Under the pieces are notes generated by a model. That model saw only the letters and a list, made by a program, of their open reading frames with translations, did not search any database and was not told where the DNA came from. Below are positions 53,599 through 62,582 of a DNA stretch of 64,000 nucleotides, one piece after another. Source of the DNA: Halomarina oriensis (lineage in GTDB: Archaea > Halobacteriota > Halobacteria > Halobacteriales > Haloarculaceae); assembly GCF_009791395.1 (NCBI RefSeq), contig NZ_WSZK01000012.1, forward strand, positions 1 through 64,000, read 5' to 3'. Numbering within the stretch: position 1 is the first letter of the stretch; every line of letters begins with the position of its first letter. Made by a program: the position numbers and the translations under genes.

Positions 53599-54696
53599 CT
53601 ACAGCGCGTCCAGCAGCGTGTCGACGTCCCCCTCGGTGTTGTAAGCGTGGACCGACGCCCGGACCGCGCCGGAGGGGAGCGACCGGACGTAGAGTCCTTC
53701 GGCTTCGAGGCGCTCGACCAGCGCGTCGGGGTCCTCGTCGCCCGTCGAGAACGCGACCAGTCCGGACTCCGGCGTCGCCGGGCCGACGACCCGGTCGTCG
53801 AGTCCGGCAGCGAGTCGCTCGGCCAGGTCGGTGATACGGCCCTCGACCGTCTCCGTCCCGAGTTCCTCGTGGAGGTCCATGGCCGCGGTCGCGCCCGCGT
53901 ACGGGCCGACGTTCGTGGTCCCCACCTCGAAGCGGGCCGCACCCGGCTTCAGCTCGGGCGTCTCGTCCATCGCGTCCGTGACGCTCCGGTAGCCGACCTG
54001 TGCGGGCGACGTGTCGACGTCCTCGCGGACGAAGAGGAACCCCGCCCCCCACGGCCCGAGGAGCCACTTGTGACACGCGCCGACGACGTACTCGGCGTCC
54101 CACGCGCCACAGTCGAGGTCGGTCTGTCCGACCGACTGGACGGCGTCGACCAGCACCTCGGTGCCGTGGTCGTGGGCCGCCTCCACGAGGTCCGCGACGG
54201 GCCAGCGCGTCCCGTGGGTCCACGTGATGGAGTTGAAACAGACGAGACGCGCGTCCGCGACGGCCTCGGCGTACGCCTCGCGGTCGACCCGGCCGTCCTC
54301 GGTCTCCAGGACACGCACCTCCACGCCCTGCTCGCGGAGGTTCCACCACGGCAGGATGCCCGCCGGGTGTTCGAGGTCGGTCCGGACGACCACGTCGCCC
54401 GGTTCCCAGTCGACGCTCGCGGCGACACGGGCGATACCGTCGGCGGTCGAGCTAGTGAGCGCGAGTTCCGCTCGGTCCGCGCCGAGGAAGTCGGCGAACC
54501 GTTCACGGTAGCGCTCGAACGCGTCGAACGCGACGGGGTAACAGCCCGCACCGGTCGGCGCGTCGACCTCGTGGCTCCGGACGGCGTCACAGGTCGCGTC
54601 GAGCACCGGTTCGGGGGAGGGGCCGGACGCCCCCGCGTTGAAGTAGATACCGTCGTCGAACGCCGGAATCGCCGCGCGTAGGTCCTCGGGAGTCAC
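53599..54696 (-). CDS. Class V aminotransferase (cysteine-desulfurase-like)
   Basis: 365 aa. PLP fold type I: SSTADGIARVAASVDWEPGDVVV, NSITWTHGTRWPVADL, VDAVQSVGQTDLDCGAWDAEYVVGACHKWLLGPWGAGFLFV, with the PLP lysine in CHKW. Family includes cysteine desulfurases, isopenicillin N epimerases and serine-pyruvate aminotransferases. The lack of a clear C-terminal Cys loop argues against a true desulfurase. Substrate open. Confidence 0.88.
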   Translation of the reverse strand: MTPEDLRAAIPAFDDGIYFNAGASGPSPEPVLDATCDAVRSHEVDAPTGAGCYPVAFDAFERYRERFADFLGADRAELALTSSTADGIARVAASVDWEPGDVVVRTDLEHPAGILPWWNLREQGVEVRVLETEDGRVDREAYAEAVADARLVCFNSITWTHGTRWPVADLVEAAHDHGTEVLVDAVQSVGQTDLDCGAWDAEYVVGACHKWLLGPWGAGFLFVREDVDTSPAQVGYRSVTDAMDETPELKPGAARFEVGTTNVGPYAGATAAMDLHEELGTETVEGRITDLAERLAAGLDDRVVGPATPESGLVAFSTGDEDPDALVERLEAEGLYVRSLPSGAVRASVHAYNTEGDVDTLLDAL

Positions 54697-54841
54697 GGTC
54701 GACGTGCGTCGCGGTCCCCCCTCAACGTTGTGCTGCGGGCACCCCCCGAGCGGTGGCCGTCGTCGGGGCGACGGTCCCAGACTGACGCGACGCTCGCACT
54801 CGTGCGCAAGCTACAAAGCCGAAACGTCAGTATCACCGGTA

Positions 54842-55895
54842 ATGACCGAGACCACCCATCGACGGCTCATCATCGCCGGGTCCGGCATCGCCGGCCTCTC
54901 GGCGGCCATCTACGCCGGCCGCTCGAACAACGCCCCCCTCGTGTTCGAGGGCGACGAACCCGGCGGCCAACTCACGCTGACCACCGACGTGGCGAACTAT
55001 CCGGGGTTCCCCGACGGCATCAGCGGCCCCGAACTCGTCCAGAACATGAAAGGCCAGGCCGAGCAGTTCGGTGCGGACGTCGAACACGGCATCGTCGTCG
55101 ACGTCGGCCGCGAGGACGACGAGGGCCCGTTCCACGTCACGATGAAGAACGGCGACGAGTACACCACGGACGCGTTCATCGCCGCGTCGGGTGCCAGCGC
55201 CCGGACCCTCGGCGTCCCCGGCGAGGACCTGCTGATGGGCTACGGCGTCTCGACGTGTGCGACCTGTGACGGCGCGTTCTTCCGCGACGAGGACATGCTC
55301 GTCGTCGGCGGTGGCGACGCCGCCATGGAGGAGGCGACGTTCCTCACGAAGTTCGCCGACACCGTCTACGTCGCCCACCGCCGCGAGGAGTTCCGCGCCG
55401 AGGACTACTGGATCGACCGCGTCCAGGAGAAGGTCGAGGCGGGCGACATCGAGATCCTCAGGAACACCGAAGTCCTCGAAATCCACGGCTCGCAGGCAGC
55501 GGGCGTCGACCACGTCACGCTCGTCGAGAACGAGTCGGGGCACCCGAGCGACAACCTGGACGACCCCGGGACGCGGCAGTACGACTTCGACGTGGGCGCG
55601 GTGTTCCTCGCCATCGGCCACACCCCCAACACCGGGTATCTCGCCGACACGGGGGTCGAACTCGACGAGCAGGGCTACCTCTACACGCACGGCGGCCGCG
55701 ACGGCGGCCAGACCGCCACCGCCGTCCCCGGCATCTTCGGCGCGGGCGACGTCGTCGACCACCACTACCAGCAGGCCGCGACGGCGGGGGGGGATGGGCG
55801 TGAAAGCCGCCCTCGACGCCGACGACTACCTCGAACAGTTGGATCGGGCCGGAACCGAGGGGAGGGAAGCCGTCGAGGCGAGCAGCGACGACTGA
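54842..55895 (+). CDS. trxB: Thioredoxin reductase (one-base frameshift)
   Basis: FAD and NADPH domains: RLIIAGSGIAGLSAAIYAGRS, GGQLTLTTDVANYPGFPDG, the CATC redox site in STCATCDGAFF, VVGGGDAAMEEATFL and GIFGAGDVVDHHYQQAATAGG. The ORF then continues in a different frame: MGVKAALDADDYLEQLDRAG follows in another reading frame ending at 55895. The G-run at 55786-55793 has eight G where seven would keep the frame. With seven, a normal ~350-aa TrxB results. It reduces thioredoxins such as the CKDC protein at 13617. Confidence 0.92.
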
Positions 55896-55951
55896 GCCAG
55901 CGTCACACGGTATCCTCCCCGGCTAAGTACCCCCTCTCGAAACTCGGAGCC

Positions 55952-56857
55952 ATGACGCCCTCCGAACCCCCCGAACTCGACGGCCTCCTCGACGACGTCG
56001 CCGCCCACCACGACCTGACGGTGCTCGCCGCCCGCGACATCGGCTCTCGGGCGTGGAACCTCGCCAGCGAGTCGAGTGACTACGACGTCGGCTTCCTCTT
56101 CCGTCAGGAGCCGATGGAATACGTCACGCTCGGTGGCACCGTCTCGACGGTCCGCGACGAACGCGGCGAGGTGGAAGTCCGTGGCTGGAACGTGACGCGG
56201 TTCGCCGAACTACTCGCCAGTTCGAACCCCACAGTGCTGGAGTTCCTCCACTCGCCGCTTCGCTACCGCGACCACGACGCGCTGACGAGGCTGGAGGCGG
56301 CCGTCGCCGACCAGTTCCGACCCATCGGCGTCTACCACCACTACCGCTCGATGGCGGCCCGCCAGTACCACAAGTACCTCCAGCGTCGCCTGCTGGTCCA
56401 CGGCGACCCGGAGTACGAAATCGTCGACGAGACGGCCGAGGAGTGGGTCGTCCGGCCGCTCGATGGTGGAGAGGAGGACGACGACGCGGCGACCGAACGC
56501 CTCCCGAAGGCCGACGACCGGTACGAAGCCGGTACGACGGACATGACCGTCAAACGCAACCTGTACGTGATTCGTGGAGTGCTGTACGCCGAGTACGTTC
56601 GGGACACCCACGCGTTTCCGACGCTCGACTTCCCGGCGTTCGTCGAGGCCGAGCGTGACCGACTCGGCGACGACTACGAGGCAGTCCGTTCCCTCGTCGA
56701 GCGCAAACGTGCAGGGGAGGGTGACGCCGTCGTCGGCGACGTGTTCGGCGACGAACGGACACGGCTGTCGAAGCAGGTCGACCCGGAGGTCCACGGCGTC
56801 CGTGGCATCGCCACCGAACGCGTCGACGCGTTCGTCCGCGAGACGTTCGAGACGTGA
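55952..56857 (+). CDS. Nucleotidyltransferase-fold protein (COG3541-like)
   Basis: 301 aa from the ATG at 55952. ARDIGSRAWNLASESSDYDVGFLFRQ contains the GSRAW and DYDV of the polymerase-beta nucleotidyltransferase fold, the two Asp for metal. Middle and C-terminal helices (YHHYRSMAARQYHKYLQRRLL; TVKRNLYVIRGVLYAEYVRD) resemble the COG3541 family. It could add nucleotides to RNA or protein or be a toxin-like minimal NTase; target unknown. It follows trxB by 56 bases. Confidence 0.85.
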   Translation: MTPSEPPELDGLLDDVAAHHDLTVLAARDIGSRAWNLASESSDYDVGFLFRQEPMEYVTLGGTVSTVRDERGEVEVRGWNVTRFAELLASSNPTVLEFLHSPLRYRDHDALTRLEAAVADQFRPIGVYHHYRSMAARQYHKYLQRRLLVHGDPEYEIVDETAEEWVVRPLDGGEEDDDAATERLPKADDRYEAGTTDMTVKRNLYVIRGVLYAEYVRDTHAFPTLDFPAFVEAERDRLGDDYEAVRSLVERKRAGEGDAVVGDVFGDERTRLSKQVDPEVHGVRGIATERVDAFVRETFET

Positions 56858-56873
56858 GGGGAACTCGGCGAAC

Positions 56874-58244
56874 TCAGAGGTAGTCGAAACTACTCGCCTG
56901 CCCCGAGAAGCCAGCGCGTTCGTGTGCCCACTCGAACGGCTCGTCGCGTTTCTCGGCGAGGAACTCGACGATGTGCTCACCGACGTTCTCGCCGTACAGT
57001 TCCGGTCCGGAGCCGAGTCGATTCCGGACCGAGTCCGTCTCGTAGACGTACTCGACGGTGTCGAACATCGACTCCCCGTCGGCGGGTGGGACGAGCAGGT
57101 TCGAGTTGGCCTCGAACACCGTCTCCGGGCGGTCGGTGTTGAACCGCGCGGTGAGACAGTGGGCCTCCTCGATGTGGTTCAGTTCCTCCTGCATACTCCC
57201 GGAGTCGGTGAGTTCCGCGAAACACTGGCCCGAGCGCAGGAACTCGTAGACGTGCGCGTGGCGCTTCCAGAGACCGGTGAACAGGAAGTTCTCACGGTCG
57301 TCGTCGAGCCGAAGGAGCGTCTCCCGCAGGCCGTAGTTCTCCAACGCCCGACGGGTCGCGGTGAGTTCGAGGAAGTTGACGTTGTAGTCCGCCTCGACGA
57401 GGCGGACGACGCAGTCGACGATGGCCCGGAAGCGGTCGGGCAGCAGGTTCGCTCGGCGGTGAATGTCGACGCGAATCCAGTCGTCGCGCTCTTCCAGCAC
57501 GGGGAATGCGTCGAACACCGACTCGCCGCCCGCGTCAGCTTTCATCTCGATGGCGTCGACGACGCTGTTCCCGACGACCGGAATGCGCTCGTCGCCGCCG
57601 ACGGATTCGGGGTAGCCTTCGTTCAGCAGGTGGTCGCGGTTGAGGTCGGTCGGTGCGAAGTGGTACATCGCGGCGGCACTGCCGACGAACGTGTCGTACT
57701 GCTCGGGGAACGGTTCGGAGCGTTCGATGTGCCAGTCGCCGTCCCACTGTTCGCGGACGAACGCCTCGGGGTCGCCGTGGGTCGTGAAGTCGGGAGCCAT
57801 CGAACGGAGTCCGGCCTCGTTGTGCGCGACCATCTGGTTGGTCGCGAACAGCCACGCCTGGGGGACGATACCGGCCGCGAGCGTGTCGCCGTGGACGAGT
57901 GGGAGGACGGTCTTCTCGGGGTACTCGCTCGCGAGGAGGTCGGTGAACGCCTCGATTTCGGTCATCAGCGAGGCGGTCTTCTCACTGAGACTGCCACGGA
58001 CGCCGAGGTCGACGGCGATGTGGTCTTCGAGGTCGTACTCGACGAGGCCGTGGCCGAGCACGTCGTCGTAGTGCTGGCCGGTGTGGAGGACGAAACACGG
58101 GACACCCTGCTCGCGGGCGGCGGCGACGACCGGAGCCTGTTTGTAGAAGTCGGGTTTGGTCGCCGTCACCACCGCGAGGACGAACTCCCCGGCGTCCATC
58201 TGCCGGGCGAGGCGGTCTTCGTAGACCTGCTGATTCGTGGTCAC
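56874..58244 (-). CDS. UDP-N-acetylglucosamine 2-epimerase-like protein
   Basis: 456 aa from the GTG at 58244 (VTTNQQVYEDRLARQ). VLAVVTATKPDFYKQAPVVAAAREQGVPCFVLHTGQHYDDVLG is the start of the epimerase fold. HGDTLAAGIVPQAWLFATNQMVAHNEAGLRS and ITDSGSMQEELNHI-like AELTDSGSMQEE (catalytic segment) fit as well. It is longer than typical WecB (about 370 aa), mainly by extra loops. It may interconvert UDP-GlcNAc and UDP-ManNAc for cell-surface glycans or act on a related sugar. No glycosyltransferase genes surround it. Confidence 0.85.
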   Translation of the reverse strand: MTTNQQVYEDRLARQMDAGEFVLAVVTATKPDFYKQAPVVAAAREQGVPCFVLHTGQHYDDVLGHGLVEYDLEDHIAVDLGVRGSLSEKTASLMTEIEAFTDLLASEYPEKTVLPLVHGDTLAAGIVPQAWLFATNQMVAHNEAGLRSMAPDFTTHGDPEAFVREQWDGDWHIERSEPFPEQYDTFVGSAAAMYHFAPTDLNRDHLLNEGYPESVGGDERIPVVGNSVVDAIEMKADAGGESVFDAFPVLEERDDWIRVDIHRRANLLPDRFRAIVDCVVRLVEADYNVNFLELTATRRALENYGLRETLLRLDDDRENFLFTGLWKRHAHVYEFLRSGQCFAELTDSGSMQEELNHIEEAHCLTARFNTDRPETVFEANSNLLVPPADGESMFDTVEYVYETDSVRNRLGSGPELYGENVGEHIVEFLAEKRDEPFEWAHERAGFSGQASSFDYL

Positions 58245-58340
58245 ACCGTCTACAACCACGAGTTGGACTAAAGGCCTTCTCCCGTACACGGGCCGTCTCG
58301 AACGCACACGGCTTTACGTCTCGCTCACCGAGAGCGTGCC

Positions 58341-58631
58341 ATGTCGACGAACTCCGAGACGACGCTCGTCACGATAGCAACGCCGGACGGCGAGGACGAA
58401 GTGGAACTCCCGACGGGCCTCCTCGACATGCTCGCCGAGGAGGGCGAATCCGCCGCCGACGTGGTCGGTGACCTCGCGCTGATGTCCTGCGCCCAGCGCG
58501 TCCACGCCGCCGTCCACCACGGCCACGGCGAGACCGACCCGGAACTCGAAGCCGTCGAGTCGACGACGCTCGACCTCTTCGAGGAGCGCTTCGGCATGAC
58601 GTTCGGCGAGGCGACCGGTCACGACCACTGA
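58341..58631 (+). CDS. Small haloarchaeal protein, 96 aa (DUF7545-like)
   Basis: It is an acidic globular protein: TTLVTIATPDGEDEVELPTGLLDMLAEEGESAADVVGDLALMSCAQRVHAAVHHGHGE. The HAAVHHGHG cluster of His hints at metal binding. It is divergent from the epimerase-like gene. I recall a DUF7545 name; no function. Confidence 0.6.
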   Translation: MSTNSETTLVTIATPDGEDEVELPTGLLDMLAEEGESAADVVGDLALMSCAQRVHAAVHHGHGETDPELEAVESTTLDLFEERFGMTFGEATGHDH

Positions 58632-58657
58632 GGGCCGTCCTTCTTCGACGTGCCGTT

Positions 58658-59341
58658 CTACCCCGCCCCGAGCGGCCGCGACGACTCGACCGACCAGTTC
58701 AGGACGACACCGTCGTCAACCCGCTCGACGCCCTCCAGGGCCAGCCTCGGGAACGTCTCGCGGTCGACGAACCCCTCGCCGTCGGCGATGGTCGGCGCGT
58801 CACGTCCGCCGAGAACCAGACCGCCGACGTACAGCGTCAGTTCGTCGACCAACCCGTCTTCGAACAGCGAGAAGACGAGTTCGCCACCGCCCTCGACCAT
58901 CAGCCGACGCACACGTTCGGCTTCGAGTTCGGCGAGCGCCGCCGGGAGGTCGACGCGCTCCTCGCCGGCGACGACGATACTCGCCCCCGCATCGCGGAGC
59001 GCGTCGAGGCGGTCGTCGGGGGCCGCTTCGCCGACGAGGACGGTAGTCGGCGCGTCGCCCGCCAGCACCTCCGCGTCCGGCGGCGTGCGTGCCCGCGAGT
59101 CGGCGACGACTCGCGTCGGGACGCCCGGTATCTCCAGCGCCTCGCGGTGGGTCTGGTCGAACCGGACCAGCGAGGGGTCGTCCGCGAGGACGGTGCCCAC
59201 CCCGACCATGACCGCGTCGCTCTCGGCGCGGACCCGGTCGACGCGGGCGAAGTCCTCGTCGCCGGAGATGCGGACCTGCTCGCGGTTCCGCGTGGAGAGT
59301 TTCCCGTCCGCACTGACGGCAGCGTTGACGTGGACGTGCAT
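58658..59341 (-). CDS. arfC: Diaminohydroxyphosphoribosylaminopyrimidine reductase (ArfC/RIB7 type)
   Basis: 227 aa. MHVHVNAAVSADGKLSTRNREQVRISGDEDFARVDRVRAESDAVMVGVGTVLADDPSL and LMVEGGGELVFSLFEDGLVDELTLYVGGLVLGGRDAPT match the NADPH-dependent RibD-C family. In archaea it reduces the riboflavin/F420 precursor 2,5-diamino-6-ribosylaminopyrimidinone phosphate. Alone in its transcript. Confidence 0.9.
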   Translation of the reverse strand: MHVHVNAAVSADGKLSTRNREQVRISGDEDFARVDRVRAESDAVMVGVGTVLADDPSLVRFDQTHREALEIPGVPTRVVADSRARTPPDAEVLAGDAPTTVLVGEAAPDDRLDALRDAGASIVVAGEERVDLPAALAELEAERVRRLMVEGGGELVFSLFEDGLVDELTLYVGGLVLGGRDAPTIADGEGFVDRETFPRLALEGVERVDDGVVLNWSVESSRPLGAG

Positions 59342-59623
59342 GGCCGAGTCGTCGACCAGCGGCGACTAACCGGTTTCGTGTCGGACGAACGCTCGTTACC
59401 GTGAACAACGGGTGGGACTGAAAGGGGCCGGTGCGAGGAGGCAGGCGCGGACGGGCGAGCACCGCAGGTAAGCGAGCGGAGCGAGCGAACCGAGGAGCGC
59501 GCCCGCCGCACCGAGTCGTCGCGCCGGGGGCTTTCGAACGCTCGTTCTCGACGGCGGAGTCGACGAGGGTACCGAACTCCAGGCGCGAACCCTTTTTTAC
59601 CAGCCTGCGCAAACCCCGAGACG
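59342..59623. other. Intergenic region with dispersed-repeat-like sequence
   Basis: 282 bases without a gene. It opens with GGTGGGACTGAAAGGGGCC (59411-59429), passes a purine-rich stretch of repeated GAGCGAGC-like units (59470-59500) and closes with GGGGGCTTTC (59526-59535). This bracketed arrangement resembles a repeated intergenic element I recall from haloarchaeal genomes (gene-free, GC-rich, often between transcripts). Beyond it, CGCGAACCCTTTTTTACC (59583 on) precedes rpa1 as a likely promoter/start region. Confidence 0.4.
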
Positions 59624-60898
59624 ATGGACATCGACCAGACTGCCGAGGAGCTCGCCTCCGACCTCGGTGTGGACAAAGAGGAGGTCCGCGACGACCTGCA
59701 GAAACTCGTCGAGTACGACGTGCCGCTCGAAGAGGCCACTCAGAGCCTCCGCCGCAAGTACGGCGGTGGCGGCGGTGGCGGCGGCAGCGCCCCCTCGACG
59801 AAGGACGTCGGTGCGGTGTCGACGGACGACGCGAGCGTCACCGTCACCGGCCGCGTGCTGACCGTCGGGAAACGCACCATCCGGTATCAGGGCGACGACT
59901 TCACCATCTTCGAAGGGGAGCTAGCCGACGACACCGGCCGCATCTCCTACACCGCGTGGAACGACTTCGGCCTCGCCGAGGGCGACACCATCCGGGCGGG
60001 CAACGCCGGCGTCCGCGAGTGGGAGGGCCGTCCCGAACTCAACCTCGGCGACTCGACGGACGTCGAGACGCTGGACGAGGAGGTGGACGTGCCCTACGAG
60101 GTCGGTGGCGACCGCTCGCTGGCCGACCTCTCGCCGGGCGACCGGGGTCGGAACATCGAGGTGACCGTCGTCGAGGTCGAAGAGCGGACCATCGACGGCC
60201 GCGACGGGGAGACGGACATCCTCTCGGGCGTCGTCGCCGACGAGTCCGCACGGCTGCCGTTCACCGACTGGAACCCGCGCCCCGAAATCGAGGAGGGGGC
60301 GTCACTGCGCTTCGAGGACGTCTACGTCCGGGAGTTCCGGGGCGTTCCCTCGGTCAACTGTTCGGAGTTCACCGTCGTCACCGAACTCGACCGCGAGGTC
60401 GAAGAGAGCGCGACGGCTCGCAAACTCGGCATCGGCGAGGCGGTCCGAGGCGGCGGCGCGTTCGACGTCGAACTCGTCGGGAGCCTCCTCGACGTGCGCG
60501 ACGGCTCCGGACTCATCCAGCGCTGTCCGGAGTGCAACCGCGTCATCCAGAACGGCCAGTGTCGCTCGCACGGCGAGGTCGAGGGGGTCGACGACCTGCG
60601 GACGAAGGCGATCCTCGACGACGGGACGGGCACCGTCACCGTGGTCCTCGACCGCGAGTCGACCGAGCGCGTCTACGACGGCACGCTGGACGACGCGCTG
60701 GACCACGCCCGTGACGCGATGGACAAGGAGGTGGTCGCGGAGTCCATCGCCGACGACATCGTCGGGTTGGAGTACCGCGTCCGTGGGTCGCTCTCGGTCG
60801 ACGAGTACGGCGCGAACCTCGACGCCGAGGAGTTCGACCGTGTCGAGGAGTCGGCCGCCGACCGTGCGACCACGCTGCTCGCGGAGGTGAGCGAATGA
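59624..60898 (+). CDS. rpa1: Single-stranded DNA-binding protein RPA1
   Basis: 424 aa. N-terminal UBA-like helix set (MDIDQTAEELASDLGVDKEEVRDDLQKLVEYDVPLEE), a Gly-rich linker, then OB folds (VTGRVLTVGKRTIRYQGDDFTIFEGELADDTGRISYTAW; LSGVVADESARLPFTDW) and a zinc finger (CPECNRVIQNGQCRSH) in the third OB. In Haloferax volcanii RPA1 forms an operon and a complex with a COG3390 partner and a phosphoesterase (recalled literature), matching the order here. It overlaps rpap1 by four bases. Confidence 0.93.
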   Translation: MDIDQTAEELASDLGVDKEEVRDDLQKLVEYDVPLEEATQSLRRKYGGGGGGGGSAPSTKDVGAVSTDDASVTVTGRVLTVGKRTIRYQGDDFTIFEGELADDTGRISYTAWNDFGLAEGDTIRAGNAGVREWEGRPELNLGDSTDVETLDEEVDVPYEVGGDRSLADLSPGDRGRNIEVTVVEVEERTIDGRDGETDILSGVVADESARLPFTDWNPRPEIEEGASLRFEDVYVREFRGVPSVNCSEFTVVTELDREVEESATARKLGIGEAVRGGGAFDVELVGSLLDVRDGSGLIQRCPECNRVIQNGQCRSHGEVEGVDDLRTKAILDDGTGTVTVVLDRESTERVYDGTLDDALDHARDAMDKEVVAESIADDIVGLEYRVRGSLSVDEYGANLDAEEFDRVEESAADRATTLLAEVSE

Positions 60899-62580
60899 GT
60901 GGTTCGACGCCGGGCAACCGGGAGGTCGCCCACCGCCTGTTCGCCGCCGAGTTCGAGGACGCCAGCTACTCTTACTCCGAGTCCGACGAGGAGCGTGCGC
61001 CGAACTACGTCGTCACGCCGACCGGTGCACGGGTCAACCGCCTGTTCGCCACCGGCGTGTTGACCGAGGTCGCACAGGCCGGCGACAGCATCCTCCGCGC
61101 TCGTGTCGTCGACCCGACGGGCGCGTTCGTCGTCTACGCCGGCCAGTACCAGCCGGAAGCGATGAGTTTCCTCGATACGGCCTCGACCCCGTCGTTCGTC
61201 GCCGTCACCGGGAAGGCCCGGACGTTCCAGCCCGAGGACTCCGACCTGGTCTACACGAGCGTCCGTCCCGAGTCGGTCAGCGAGGTGGACGCCCCGACGC
61301 GCGACCGCTGGACCGTGACCGCCGCCGAGCGCACGCTCGAACGCATCGGCGTCTTCGCCGCCGCGCTCGATACGGGGCTGACGGGCGACGCGCTGACCCA
61401 GGCACTGCGCGAGGCGGGCGTCGACGCCAGCCTCGCCGCCGGTATCCCCATCGCCATCGAGCAGTACGGCACGACGACGGCGTACCTCGCCGCGTTGCAG
61501 GAGGTGGCGCTCGACGCCGTCCGACTCGTCGCCGACGAGGTGGACGCGGTCGGCGACCTCGACCGCTCGCCGGGCGAGGGTGGCGACGTCTCGTTCAGCC
61601 CCGTGCTGCCCGCCGACGTCGACGTCGCGGCCGGGGCGGCGGGTGTCGTCGACACGGCGAGCGACGTCGCCGACGAGGGGACGGCACCCGAAGGCGAGAC
61701 GCCGGACCCGGCCGCCGCCAGCGAGGGCGCGGACGCGACGGGCGACGCCGTCGAAGAGCCCGCCGAGACACCCGTCGAGGAAGGTGTCGACGTGGGCGAC
61801 GAGCCGTCGGGAGAACCGGTCGCCGAGACCGACGGCGCGGAGCAGACGGCGGCGGAGCGCACCGACATGAGCGCCGACGAGGAGCCGGCGTTCGAGGAGA
61901 CGGCCGGCAACGGCGTCTCCGACGAACCCGCGTTCGACACCAGCGAGGACGAGACCGACGACGCCGAGGCGGAGGCCGACCCCGGCGCGTACGAGATGGA
62001 CGAAGAGACGCGCGAGGAGGTCGAAGCGGAGTTCGGGACCGACTTCTCGACCGGTAGCGAGGTCCCACCGGCGGGCGAGGCCGACATCGAGACACCCGAG
62101 CGAGAGTCGGAGGATGCCGTCGAGTCGGCGGCCGAGACGACGACGGATGCGACCGACGCCACCACCGACCCGGACGAACCGTCGTTCGAACCGACGGGCG
62201 GCGACGAGACGGTCGACGACGAACCGGCATTCGAGCCGACCGAGACGGACGAGTCGGCCGTCGACGACGGGACCGACGCGGCTACCGACTCGGACGCCGG
62301 GTCGGAGAGCGAGTCGCCCGCCGCGGTGGAGAGTGAGTCGCCCGCCGACACGGACACGGCGAGCGACGCCGAAGCCGATGCGGACGTCGACCTCGAGACG
62401 GCCCTGCTGGAGGAGATGAAGGCGCTCGACGACGGCGACGGTGCACCCCGAGACGAACTGGTCACACGCGTCGGCGACCGGACCGGTGCGGACGAGGACA
62501 CGGTGGCCGACGCCATCCAGGATGCGCTGATGAGCGGGCAGTGTTACGAACCGGAGGACGGGCGACTCAAACCCATCTGA
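60895..62580 (+). CDS. rpap1: RPA-associated protein RPAP1 (COG3390)
   Basis: 561 aa. N-terminal OB-like domain: REVAHRLFAAEFEDASYSYSESDEERAPNYVVTPTGARVNRLFATGVLTEVAQAGDSILRARVVDPTGAFVVYAGQYQ. Middle part (~240-480) is a long Asp/Glu/Thr/Ser-rich low-complexity linker. The C-terminal winged helix (LLEEMKALDDGDGAPRDELVTRVGDRTGADEDTVADAIQDAL) follows. It partners RPA1 in DNA binding (recalled). Overlaps rpa1 by four bases. Confidence 0.92.
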   Translation: MSGSTPGNREVAHRLFAAEFEDASYSYSESDEERAPNYVVTPTGARVNRLFATGVLTEVAQAGDSILRARVVDPTGAFVVYAGQYQPEAMSFLDTASTPSFVAVTGKARTFQPEDSDLVYTSVRPESVSEVDAPTRDRWTVTAAERTLERIGVFAAALDTGLTGDALTQALREAGVDASLAAGIPIAIEQYGTTTAYLAALQEVALDAVRLVADEVDAVGDLDRSPGEGGDVSFSPVLPADVDVAAGAAGVVDTASDVADEGTAPEGETPDPAAASEGADATGDAVEEPAETPVEEGVDVGDEPSGEPVAETDGAEQTAAERTDMSADEEPAFEETAGNGVSDEPAFDTSEDETDDAEAEADPGAYEMDEETREEVEAEFGTDFSTGSEVPPAGEADIETPERESEDAVESAAETTTDATDATTDPDEPSFEPTGGDETVDDEPAFEPTETDESAVDDGTDAATDSDAGSESESPAAVESESPADTDTASDAEADADVDLETALLEEMKALDDGDGAPRDELVTRVGDRTGADEDTVADAIQDALMSGQCYEPEDGRLKPI

Positions 62581-62582
62581 AC

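Noticed and set aside
54704-56857. A 717-residue fusion of thioredoxin reductase and nucleotidyltransferase
   Set aside because: The frame joining them passes through an RRRR-rich non-coding-like stretch after the eight-G run; the normal TrxB end is in the other frame. The fusion is an artefact of one extra G.
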